From Acidipila sp. EB88 (GTDB lineage Bacteria > Acidobacteriota > Terriglobia > Terriglobales > Acidobacteriaceae), in the NCBI RefSeq assembly GCF_003858395.1, contig NZ_QWEV01000005.1:1612001-1676000 (forward strand): 64,000 nt of DNA, given 5' to 3'. The notes beneath the pieces were generated by a model. That model ran no database searches, had not been told where the DNA came from, and was given only the letters and a program-made list of their open reading frames with translations. Position 1 is the stretch's first letter. Each line of letters opens with the position of its first letter. Below are positions 9,235 to 17,736 of this stretch, one piece after another. Both the position numbers and the translations under genes were made by a program.

Positions 9235-10722
9235 CTAGTAGCTGTTCCCCGCGCCCACCGGCTGCGGATGATCAATGTCCATGGTGTCGCCAAGGTCCCG
9301 CTGCGTCTTCTTGAGCGTGGCAATCAGCTCCGTCTTGACTTCCGCATAGGCGGGGTCATCCACCACGTCGTGCATCTCCCACGGATCCTTTTCGAGATCG
9401 AAAACCTGGTAGCGCTTCAGGTGCGCGTAGAAAATCAGCTTGTGCTGCTTGGTACGGATGGACCGCTGCAGAACGTTAAGCCACCCGAACATCGCATCGT
9501 AGATCGGCTGCGGACTATTGCTGCGCAGCATCGGCACCAGCGAAGGAAACTCCACGTGCTCCGGGATCGCGACGCCCGCGAGATCGCACGTGGTCGCATA
9601 CATCGAGTGCTGATACACCATCTCGTCCACGCGCTTGCCTGCGGCAATGCCCGGCCCCGCCATGATCAACGGCATGCGCATCGAGCACTCGTACTGATTC
9701 TGCTTGCCCATCAATCCGTGCTCGCCGACCGCAAGGCCATGGTCCGCGGTGAGGATCACATAGGTATTGTCCTTCTTACCCGAGGCTTCCAGCGCATCCA
9801 GGATGCGGCCAATCTGCGCATCCATGTGCGAGATGATGGCGTAGTATTCGCGGCGTTGCTCCTGCACAGCCTCGCGTGTCCGAGGAAAAGGCGCCAGTAA
9901 CTCGTCGCGCGTCCTGTGGTCTCCCTGGTCGAACGGGTGCTCCGGCAGATAGTTCGGTGGAATCGCGATCTTGTCCGGTGGGTATAAGTCGAGGAACTCC
10001 TGCGGCGCCTGGCGCGGATCGTGCGGCGCGTTGAATCCGACATACATAAAGAATGGCGTATCGCGCTTCGCAACCGCGCCCCGCAGATGATCCACGGCGG
10101 CATCTGCGTAAAGGCTGCTCGAGTGTTGAATCGTTTCGTCGCCACGACGGTTCAGCCACACACCACGCTTCAGCCAGTGTCCTTCGAGCGCCTGGTTTGC
10201 CGGGTCCCAGTGGTTGCCCGGCGCGGGCCGGTTGTACATGTCCGGCGTCGACGGCAGGTAGCCCGGCGCGACCGGTCCCTGCTCTGCAAACGAGCGCTGC
10301 AGCGTCACCGCATCTAGGTGCCACTTGCCCGTGATAAAGGTGTCGTACCCGGCCTCCCGCAGCGTCTGGCCCCATGCCGGCTTGTCGCTCGCCTGGTTCG
10401 CGGAGTCCGCGCGGTTCGCATGAAAGGTACTCAGCCCTGTGTTCAACATGGTCCGGCTGGCGACACACACAGCGCCTGTCCACGAGCCCTGGTGAAAGCA
10501 GTGCGTAAAGTGACAGCCCGAGCGCACCAGCCGATCGATATTCAGGGTGTGCACCTCCGGATTATTGATGGCGCCGATTGTGCGGAACATCAGGTCGTCA
10601 GCAATCAGGAACAGGAAGTTGGGCCGCGAGGATGAAGCCGCCCCCGTCTTTGCCTCTGCATTGTTGTGCGTGGCTACCAGTGCTGCGGAAGCGGAAAGCC
10701 CGATAAAATCGCGTCGGTTCAA
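9235..10722 (-). CDS. Tat-exported type I sulfatase
   Basis: Sulfatase of the alkaline-phosphatase superfamily, 495 residues. The start is TTG at 10722, supported by a GAGAGG element just upstream and by the twin-arginine signal MNRRDFIG directly after it. The active-site signature is CVASR (86-90), matching C-x-[PA]-S-R, so Cys86 is the predicted formylglycine residue. Metal- and sulfate-binding elements are in order: ADDL near 41, TGKWHL, NAPHDPR, and TADHGLAVGEHGLMGKQ near 330. Substrate cannot be deduced; family members cleave sulfate from carbohydrates, choline or aryl compounds. It is the first gene of an operon that also encodes its activator, 4.3 kb downstream. Tat export fits with FGE acting on the protein before it is exported. 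Confidence 0.95.
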   Translation of the reverse strand: MNRRDFIGLSASAALVATHNNAEAKTGAASSSRPNFLFLIADDLMFRTIGAINNPEVHTLNIDRLVRSGCHFTHCFHQGSWTGAVCVASRTMLNTGLSTFHANRADSANQASDKPAWGQTLREAGYDTFITGKWHLDAVTLQRSFAEQGPVAPGYLPSTPDMYNRPAPGNHWDPANQALEGHWLKRGVWLNRRGDETIQHSSSLYADAAVDHLRGAVAKRDTPFFMYVGFNAPHDPRQAPQEFLDLYPPDKIAIPPNYLPEHPFDQGDHRTRDELLAPFPRTREAVQEQRREYYAIISHMDAQIGRILDALEASGKKDNTYVILTADHGLAVGEHGLMGKQNQYECSMRMPLIMAGPGIAAGKRVDEMVYQHSMYATTCDLAGVAIPEHVEFPSLVPMLRSNSPQPIYDAMFGWLNVLQRSIRTKQHKLIFYAHLKRYQVFDLEKDPWEMHDVVDDPAYAEVKTELIATLKKTQRDLGDTMDIDHPQPVGAGNSY

Positions 10723-11314
10723 AGCTACCTCTCTTTCGGTGCATGCCTTTCAACAGAACGCCATCGGCGTGGATCTGCACGAAGCCGGTCGGCTTGGCAA
10801 TGCCGCCTGCGAAGCTCGCACAAACACAGGTCCTGCGAAGCACGTGAGTAGTCAGTGGGGGAAGCAGCGTTGCAGGATTAGCGACAACAGCGATTGGTCC
10901 GCGAGCGCAGAACCAGCGTGCTCCGACGAGTGTCGGGCGAAGCGTCGTAAGTGGTTGCGACGACATGCGGATGCATGTCGCAAGTCTAGCACTGTGCACG
11001 GCTTCCGCGAGTGTGGCTGCCACAACCAGGGGCAAAGCATCAGGGCGCATCTGCACCGCGAATCAACACCCGGGCTGCAGAGCGCAGGAGCGCTCCCCTC
11101 GCATTGCGTCGGCAACAGATCGAGTGGCGGATGCATTGCAGCAGTGGCACCCATCCACCACCTGTCCTCCCGGCATGCGTGGGCGAGCTCGGGAAGCCTC
11201 TCTCTCACAGCACATCGACTGCATGCGGCCGAGTCCCAAGCCCATCCAGTCTCCCCCGCTGCTCTCCAAAAACAACGCCGCCCTGTAGCATCTCCGATAG
11301 GCAAGGAGCGAGCC
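10723..11314. promoter_or_regulatory. 592-bp divergent intergenic region with an 8-bp inverted repeat
   Basis: This gap separates the divergent sulfatase operon and yjbQ, so it must hold both promoters. I could not assign convincing -35/-10 boxes. The clearest structure is CGACATGC (10961-10968) with GCATGTCG (10973-10980), an 8-bp perfect inverted repeat around GGAT that extends imperfectly outward (TTGC/GCAA). It could be a regulator-binding site for the sulfatase operon or a leader hairpin. AAGGAG at 11303-11308 is the ribosome site of yjbQ. Confidence 0.35.
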
Positions 11315-11731
11315 ATGAAGCAGTCCGTCCATACCTTTGAAGTCGCCACGCGCGGCCAATCGCTTTACGAGTGCACATCGGTCATCAGCCAGTGGGTGCG
11401 GCAACAGCAGCTGCAGACCGGCCTCCTGACCGTGTTCTGCCGCCACACCTCGGCGTCGCTGCTGATCCAGGAGAATGCCGATCCCACCGTTCGCGTTGAC
11501 CTCCAGGCCTACTTCAATCGCATCGCGCCTGAAGACGGCCCATACGAGCACGACTCGGAAGGGCTGGACGACATGCCCGCCCATCTGAAAACTGCCCTGA
11601 CGCAGGTGCAACTATCGGTCCCTCTGGTAAGTGGCAGGCTCGCGCTGGGCACGTGGCAGGGTATCTATCTCTTCGAGCATCGGGTGCGCCCGCATCGGCG
11701 AGAGATCGTGTTGCACCTCATCGGCGAGTAA
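11315..11731 (+). CDS. yjbQ: YjbQ family protein (UPF0047)
   Basis: Small cytosolic protein of 138 residues from the UPF0047 family. The ATG at 11315 follows AAGGAG at 11303-11308 with six-base spacing; the frame runs further upstream but without a better start. Family hallmarks are all visible: CRHTSASLLIQENADPTV near the middle, DSEGLDDMPAHLK, and GTWQGIYLFEHR at the C-terminal end. The conserved His and acidic residues form a probable metal or phosphate site. E. coli YjbQ has weak thiamine-phosphate-synthase activity in some assays, but the physiological role remains unsettled. It is monocistronic between two divergent or tandem receptor systems and has no obvious link to either. Confidence 0.93.
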   Translation: MKQSVHTFEVATRGQSLYECTSVISQWVRQQQLQTGLLTVFCRHTSASLLIQENADPTVRVDLQAYFNRIAPEDGPYEHDSEGLDDMPAHLKTALTQVQLSVPLVSGRLALGTWQGIYLFEHRVRPHRREIVLHLIGE

Positions 11732-12154
11732 GCGCCTCTCCCGTCAAAGCAAAAAGCAGCCGTCACGTGCTGGCCCACGCTTCCCGTGAGCCCTATGCGG
11801 CCCGGAGCACCCGGGCAACAGGCCGGGAAGTCCGCCCACCGTGAAACCCACCCGGCGCGGGACTCACTGCAGTGACTCCGCAGCAGCCCTTGCGGGACTT
11901 GATAAACCGCCCCCGCAGCCTGCCCCCTCGCCGCGACAAGCTTCAACCCCACCCACAGCACGTGCCCATCTCTTCCCCTCGGAACGCACTGTATTCCGGA
12001 ATCCGATCGATCTTGTCGTATATTCAAAAAGGTGCAAGGTGCCGCGGCCGTGCTGAGGCGACGCACTGCAAAAAGCCAATACCCACCACCCGCGAGCCAG
12101 CGAACGTCTTTGCCGCCGCCCAAAGCTCCCGGGAAATCTGTCAGGCGGTTCGTT
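11732..12154 (+). other. Intergenic region upstream of the second TonB receptor
   Basis: No gene is supported here. It contains the palindrome ATTCCGGAAT (about 11993-12002) and an A/T-richer patch TCGTATATTCAAAAAGG near 12015-12031 that could contain the receptor promoter, although no clear -35 box is present. The long open frame starting at 12032 lacks signal-peptide logic before codon 42 and was not used as the start. Confidence 0.4.
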
Positions 12155-15100
12155 ATGAGAACTTCAAGCGCTCTTGTTCTTTTCTGCAGCAGTCTCGCTG
12201 TCCCGGTGTTCGCACAGGATGCGCAGCTTTCGGGCGCTGTGCGTGACCAGCAGCACGCCGTCATCGTTGGCGCGCAGGTCAACATCGTCAATGAACATAC
12301 CGGGCAGGTGCTCACCACGCGTACCGACAAGGGCGGCCTGTACAGCCTGCCCACGCTCGATCGCGGTCTCTACACGATCCAGGTCAGCGCCGAGGGGTTT
12401 CGTGGCGAAGAGTTCCCTCACGTCAACGTCGACGTGGGTGCGAAGCTGCTGCAGGATGTCACCCTGTCCGTGGGTTCGGCCAGCGATACGGTCAAGGTCA
12501 ACGCTGAGGGCTCGGGCATCATCACCTCGGACGCCACGGTCAGCACAGTGATTAACCGGCAGTTTGTTGAGAACCTTCCCTTGAACGGCCGCAGCTTCCA
12601 GTCGTTGATCACCCTTGCGCCCGGCACCTCCGTGGTCCCTTCGCAGGGCGTTGGCTCCAGCGGCGAGATCAGCGTCAACGGGCAGCGCACCGAGGCTAAC
12701 TACTACACCATCGACGGCATCAGCGCGAACACCGGCGCCACCGTGTCCACCGCGGGCTACCCCGGCGCGGGGTTCTCCGGGTCTACTCCGCAGGAGTCCG
12801 CACTTGGCACGACGCAAAGCATCGTTTCGATCGATGCGCTGGAGCAGTTCCGCACCTCCACCTCGTCGTACGCGGCCGAGTATGGCCGCACACCGGGCGG
12901 CCAGTTCAATTTCAGCACGCGCTCCGGAACCAACCAGTGGCACGGCACCGCTTTCGACTTCCTGCGGAACGACGCGCTTGACGCGAAAAATGTGTTCGAC
13001 ACCACCAAGCTCCCTGAGCGTCAGAACGACTTCGGCGGCACCCTCGGCGGCTACCTGCGCATTCCCAAGCTGTATGACGGACGCGACAAGACCTTCTTTT
13101 TCTTCTCCTATGAAGGTCTTCGCCTCACCAACCCGGTCGCTGCGACTCTCTATGAAGTGCCAAGCCAGGCCCTGCGCGCGAGCGCTCCAGCCGCACTGCA
13201 GCCATTCCTCAACGCCTTCCCGGTCAGCACCTCTCCAGACCTTGGCGGCTGCACGGGAGCCTTCACCGGCTGCGCCAACCCTGACCTTGCCGGGCTTGCG
13301 TACCTGACCGTTGGTTACTCCGCTCCCAGCCGGCTCGACACCACCAGCATCCGCATCGATCACAGCTTCTCGGAGCGTCTGCGTATCTTTGGCCGCTACA
13401 GCGACGTGCCTTCGCAAAGCGTCTCCCGGCAACCGACCGACCTCGCGCAGGTCAATGGCACGGTGCGCAACGTCAAGACAGTGGTGCTCGGCGCAGACAG
13501 CATCCTCACGCACAACCTCGCGAACGAGTTCCGCGTCGGGGTCACCGGCAACGACTACCAGTCGAGCCGCTCCATCGATAACTTCGGGGGCGCCACACCC
13601 CTGGCCATCAGCTCCGCCCCGGGTTTAACCAATGGCGACTGGATGACGTTCTTCATGTTCTACGGCCTCTATCCCTACTACCTGATCGAGCCGCAGTCCA
13701 ACCGACAGCGCCAGGTCAACGTGGTGGACTCCTTCACCCAGACCTTGCATCGCCACACCCTGACATATGGCGTCGACTACCGCCGCCTCATCACCAGCGA
13801 AACCCTGCCTCCGCTCTGGGAGGTCGGCTTCTTCTACAGCGCCGCCTCGATCCTCGGCAACAACCCCGACGGTCTGTATGTCTACACGCAGGACATCAAC
13901 ATGAAGGCGCGCCAACTGGAGTTCTCCGCATACGCACAGGACGAGTGGCGCGTGAGCGACAGGCTGAGCGTCTCGGCCGGCGTCCGCTGGGATCTGAACC
14001 CGCCACCCAATGACGTGAACGGCAACACCCCGTATACCGCCGACCAGATCACCAACCTCGCCACCACGGTGGCTGCGCCCAAAGGCACGCCCCTTTGGCA
14101 GACTCGCTACGCCAACTTCGGGCCGCGGGTCGGCGTCGCGTACCAGCTCAACCAGACGCCAGGGCACGAGTCGGTGTTGCGGGCCGGCGGGGGCGTGTTC
14201 TACGACACCGGCGTCGCCCTCAGCGCGGAAGGCTACTACGGCATCGGCACCACGGGCTTCGCGTCCTACTCGGCGCCTTTCCCGGCCACCTCCGCACAGG
14301 TACAGGCCACGCCTGTGCCGTCGGCCAGTGCTCCGTACAACGCGCCTATCTACGCCTTTGATCCCCACCTGAACTCTCCGTACACGGGCCAGTGGAACGT
14401 CGCGCTCGAGCAGGCACTGGGCGACAAGCAGTCGCTCAACATCAACTACGTCGCCTCGGCCGGCCGGCGACTGCTGGTGCAGCGTTTCTACGACCCGGAG
14501 ACACTCGGCAACACCGCGTTCTCCCAGGGAAAAGGCCTCTACGTCACCACCGGCGGCGCAAGCTCGGACTACAACTCTCTCCAGATCAAGTTCAACCGCA
14601 AGCTTTCGCGCGGCGTGCAGTTCCTCGCCTCGTACACGTGGTCGCACGCCCTCGATGACGACACGTCCAACCTCGTCGTGTATCAGCAGGAGCGCGCCAA
14701 CTCCGACTACGACATCCGTCACTCTCTGCAGGCAGCCGGTAGCTTCGAGCTGGGCGGCCGCTACAACAATCCCCTGCTCGCCTACGCACTCAGGCACTGG
14801 GCCATGGACCTCCGCGAGTCGGTGCGCAGCGCGCTACCGGTGGATGTGCTCGATGGCAGCTCCGTTGTTTCCACAACCGGGGTGACCGCGAACTTCCATC
14901 CCGATCGCAATCCCGATCAGCCGCTGTACCTGCGCAGCGATGCGTATGCGGGCGGCCGCACGATCAACCCCGCCGCCTTTACCGCCGTCGCCGGTGAGGG
15001 CAACGCCGGCCGCAACATTGCGCGCGGCTTTGACGCAGTGCAGACAGACCTCACCCTGCGGCGCGACTTTCCCATCCACGACCGACTTGGGGTGCAGTTC

Positions 15101-15286
15101 AGGGCCGAGGCATACAACGTCTTTAACCACCCCATCTACGGCAGCATCTACAACACGCTTTCCTCCGGTCCCGCGCTCTTCGGCCAGACCTACAACACGC
15201 TCAACAACCAGCTGGGAGGACTCAGCGCGCTGTACCAGGTCGGCGGCCCGCGCTCCATGCAGGTTGCACTCAAACTGCACTTCTGA
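12155..15286 (+). CDS. Oar-like TonB-dependent receptor, second copy
   Basis: Outer-membrane receptor of 1,043 residues with the same layout as the one at 5887-9201. A signal peptide (1-20, MRTSSALVLF to FA) precedes a carboxypeptidase-regulatory domain (about 25-105), a plug with NLPLNGRSFQSL and a barrel ending in the terminal Phe of ALKLHF. The start at 12155 was chosen because the signal peptide begins there and AGGCGG lies six bases upstream. Its stop overlaps the start of the PepSY gene as TGATG, so the two are translated together. That pairing is common for ferric-siderophore uptake, where the PepSY protein is thought to reduce or process the imported complex. The ligand itself cannot be seen. 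Confidence 0.92.
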   Translation: MRTSSALVLFCSSLAVPVFAQDAQLSGAVRDQQHAVIVGAQVNIVNEHTGQVLTTRTDKGGLYSLPTLDRGLYTIQVSAEGFRGEEFPHVNVDVGAKLLQDVTLSVGSASDTVKVNAEGSGIITSDATVSTVINRQFVENLPLNGRSFQSLITLAPGTSVVPSQGVGSSGEISVNGQRTEANYYTIDGISANTGATVSTAGYPGAGFSGSTPQESALGTTQSIVSIDALEQFRTSTSSYAAEYGRTPGGQFNFSTRSGTNQWHGTAFDFLRNDALDAKNVFDTTKLPERQNDFGGTLGGYLRIPKLYDGRDKTFFFFSYEGLRLTNPVAATLYEVPSQALRASAPAALQPFLNAFPVSTSPDLGGCTGAFTGCANPDLAGLAYLTVGYSAPSRLDTTSIRIDHSFSERLRIFGRYSDVPSQSVSRQPTDLAQVNGTVRNVKTVVLGADSILTHNLANEFRVGVTGNDYQSSRSIDNFGGATPLAISSAPGLTNGDWMTFFMFYGLYPYYLIEPQSNRQRQVNVVDSFTQTLHRHTLTYGVDYRRLITSETLPPLWEVGFFYSAASILGNNPDGLYVYTQDINMKARQLEFSAYAQDEWRVSDRLSVSAGVRWDLNPPPNDVNGNTPYTADQITNLATTVAAPKGTPLWQTRYANFGPRVGVAYQLNQTPGHESVLRAGGGVFYDTGVALSAEGYYGIGTTGFASYSAPFPATSAQVQATPVPSASAPYNAPIYAFDPHLNSPYTGQWNVALEQALGDKQSLNINYVASAGRRLLVQRFYDPETLGNTAFSQGKGLYVTTGGASSDYNSLQIKFNRKLSRGVQFLASYTWSHALDDDTSNLVVYQQERANSDYDIRHSLQAAGSFELGGRYNNPLLAYALRHWAMDLRESVRSALPVDVLDGSSVVSTTGVTANFHPDRNPDQPLYLRSDAYAGGRTINPAAFTAVAGEGNAGRNIARGFDAVQTDLTLRRDFPIHDRLGVQFRAEAYNVFNHPIYGSIYNTLSSGPALFGQTYNTLNNQLGGLSALYQVGGPRSMQVALKLHF

Positions 15287-16509
15287 TGCAGCGACCGACG
15301 CGGCAAACCCACTCCTCGCAGCCAAGCTGGTGGCGCAGCCCGCAACGGCTCTGGCTGCGACGTGCCGTGTTCCAGGTACACCTGTGGCTGGGTCTTGCGG
15401 TCACGCTGTACGCCATCGTGATCGGCCTGAGCGGCAGCGCACTGGTCTTCAAGCAGGAGATCGAGCGCGCACAGCGCCCGGCGCTGTTCCACATCACCCC
15501 CGGCGGGCAACGTGCGTCCTTCGACTCCATCATCCAGGTCGTGGAGCACGATCGCCCAGGCTGGCGTGTCTCCGCGCTGCGCGGCTTCAGCAGCGATGAG
15601 CCGCTTACGCTGATGCTGCGACCCGCCACGGGCGCTCTCTCGGCTAACTACCGGTCCGTCGTTGTGCAGCCCTACACGGGTCTCGTACTGGCCGACACCA
15701 TGCGCTTCGACGGTGTTCTCGGGTGGCTCAGCAACCTGCACTTCTACCTGCTTGCGGGCAGCAAAGGGCTGCTGGTAAGTGGCTGCATGTCGGGCGCACT
15801 GGCGGTGCTCTGCTTCACCGGTCTCGTGCTCTGGTGGCCCGGCGTGCGCCGCTGGTTTTCAGCCTTGCTGTTTCGCCCGCATCGCCGCTGGAAGCGCCTC
15901 AACTACGACCTGCACACGGTCACAGGTTTCTGGGTCGCGCTGCCGCTGCTGTTGCTCAGCATCACCGGGTTCTATTTCGCATTTCCTGCACCGGTTATCG
16001 CCGTCATGGACGCACTGACATTCAGCCATCCTGCCGCCGCTCTGAAGCGCCTGCCCGCGCATGCGGTCAGCGGGTTGCCATCGCAGCCCCGCATGCTGAG
16101 TGTGGACCAGGCCTTCGCGCGGGCCACCGACTTACTCCCGAAGAATGCTCCGCCCGGCTACCTGTCGCTTGCCTCTCCAAAAAGCAGCGTTTACTACGTG
16201 ACGGGCTACTATGTCGGGTCGGCCCCGTACTCCAGCCTCGTAAGCGTCAGCTTCGATGCGCGGAGCGGCGCACTCCTAAGTCATGAAGATACGAACCAGC
16301 AGCCGCCCAGTCGCCGGATCATTCAATACTTCTTCGCACTGCACTTTGGCTCATTCGCGGGCGAGGGCCCGGGTGGCGTGGCTGTGAAGTTTCTCTGGGT
16401 ACTGCTCGGCATCGCTCCAGCCGTGCTCGCGATCACCGGCGTCGTCATGTTCGTGGTGCGTAAAGGCCGCAAGCGTCCAGCGCCGGTAGCGGCTCCGCTG
16501 TCTCGCTAG
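15286..16509 (+). CDS. PepSY-associated transmembrane protein
   Basis: Inner-membrane protein of 407 residues with the PepSY_TM layout. The first helix (about 33-53, following a basic Arg-rich start) is followed by a periplasmic region, helices near 165-190 and 215-240, a second periplasmic PepSY-like segment (PPGYLSL, YYVTGYYVGSAPY), and a last helix near 370-395 ending in a basic tail. HFGSFAGEGPGGVAVKF before the last helix contains the conserved His expected to bind haem or metal. It overlaps the upstream receptor gene by one base (TGATG). Members near TonB receptors act in siderophore-iron reduction or transport, which is the most likely role here. Confidence 0.88.
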   Translation: MQRPTRQTHSSQPSWWRSPQRLWLRRAVFQVHLWLGLAVTLYAIVIGLSGSALVFKQEIERAQRPALFHITPGGQRASFDSIIQVVEHDRPGWRVSALRGFSSDEPLTLMLRPATGALSANYRSVVVQPYTGLVLADTMRFDGVLGWLSNLHFYLLAGSKGLLVSGCMSGALAVLCFTGLVLWWPGVRRWFSALLFRPHRRWKRLNYDLHTVTGFWVALPLLLLSITGFYFAFPAPVIAVMDALTFSHPAAALKRLPAHAVSGLPSQPRMLSVDQAFARATDLLPKNAPPGYLSLASPKSSVYYVTGYYVGSAPYSSLVSVSFDARSGALLSHEDTNQQPPSRRIIQYFFALHFGSFAGEGPGGVAVKFLWVLLGIAPAVLAITGVVMFVVRKGRKRPAPVAAPLSR

Positions 16510-16866
16510 CCCGGCAGCAACTGCTTCGCCAGGTGCGATCGCCCAGGCTCTCAGGCAGCGCCACTGCATACGCTGCAAGTGCGCAGCCGAAGCACGCTTC
16601 GGATCGTCCAAGGCGGGGCGCCCACAAGCTGCATCACCTGTATATGGAACAGCATTAGTGGCGCACAAGGAACCGCTCGGCCAAATCAGCGGCAGCGTGG
16701 CCGCCCCTTCCTGGGCGAAGGCAGCATGCCTCTTGAAACCTGGCCGCGCCTGTAACCAACGCTGCCAGGTCGCTAGGTTCCGGCAAAAGCAAATACACCT
16801 GCCATCCCGGGGCATGCAGACTCGCCACCCGGGGTGTCAGCGCGACAACACGCTCGCTTCGCAGTG
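16510..16866. other. Intergenic region between convergent PepSY and SDR genes
   Basis: I see no gene, tRNA or repeat in these 357 bases. The flanking genes converge, so terminators are expected, but no hairpin followed by a T-run was found. Confidence 0.5.
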
Positions 16867-17646
16867 CTAGTAAGCGCTCTTCACCACGCCGCCATCCACG
16901 CGGATCGGTGCGCCGTTGGTTGCGCTCGCCTGCTCGCTGCAGAGATACGCCGCCATGGCAGCAACTTCCTCAACCTTGGCAAGGCGTTTGATCAGGCTGG
17001 AGGGTCGCACATCCCGGATGAACTCGCTCTCGACTTGGTCCGTGCTGATGCCCTTCTGCTTTGCCGTCTTCGCAATCAACGTGCTGACGCCCTCGCTCTC
17101 CGTGGGCCCCGGCAGCAGGCTGTTTACAGTGACACCGCTCGCAGGGATCGTCTCGGCAATACCCCGCGCACGCGCAATCTGCGCAGCCTTGGTGACGCCG
17201 TAATGCACCATCTCCTCGGGGATCTGCACCCCGCTCTCGCTGGAGATAAACAGGATGCGCCCCCACTGCTGCTTCAACATCGCCGGCAGGTAATGACGCG
17301 TAACGCGCACGCCACTCAACACGTTGGTCTCGAGGAAGCGAAGCCAGTCCGCATCGTCGATATCGAGAAAGGGTTTGTTCTCGAAAATGCCGAGATTGTT
17401 GACGAGGATATCGATCTCCTCCACCGCGGCAAACAGCGTATCGCAGCCGGCAGCCTGGCTCAGGTTAGCCACCACTCCGCGGGCTTCGCCCTGTACTTCC
17501 TTCAGGGCCGCGTCCACCCGCTCCTGCGTTCTGCCGTTGATCCACACTGTTGCGCCCTCAGCAGCAAGAGCTTTCACAATCGCCAGTCCAATGCCGGCCG
17601 TCGATCCTGTTACCAGCGCACGCTTTCCACGCAAACCTAGATCCAT
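16867..17646 (-). CDS. Short-chain dehydrogenase/reductase
   Basis: NAD(P)-dependent oxidoreductase of 259 residues in the classical SDR family. The cofactor motif is TGSTAGIG (13-20), the structural motif is NNLG (83-86, where NNAG is usual), and the catalytic pair is Tyr149 and Lys153 (YGVTK), with an SSE segment near 135-137 providing the Ser. The C-terminal VDGGVVKSAY is typical. It is the last member of a minus-strand group, Old Yellow Enzyme, SRPBCC protein, dienelactone hydrolase remnant and SDR, that faces the HxlR regulator, and lies about 90 nt after the hydrolase remnant. The substrate is unknown; a small carbonyl compound would fit the neighbourhood. Confidence 0.9.
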   Translation of the reverse strand: MDLGLRGKRALVTGSTAGIGLAIVKALAAEGATVWINGRTQERVDAALKEVQGEARGVVANLSQAAGCDTLFAAVEEIDILVNNLGIFENKPFLDIDDADWLRFLETNVLSGVRVTRHYLPAMLKQQWGRILFISSESGVQIPEEMVHYGVTKAAQIARARGIAETIPASGVTVNSLLPGPTESEGVSTLIAKTAKQKGISTDQVESEFIRDVRPSSLIKRLAKVEEVAAMAAYLCSEQASATNGAPIRVDGGVVKSAY

Positions 17647-17736
17647 GATGTTTCTCCTTGTAGTGCCTGGTGGAGCTATTTGTCTTTTACGAGACAGGGT
17701 GACGGTCTCCCTTGATGCAAACAGCGCCGCGCGCGT

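Noticed and set aside
12032..12154. Earlier start for the second TonB receptor
   Set aside because: It would place 41 polar residues before a clear signal peptide.
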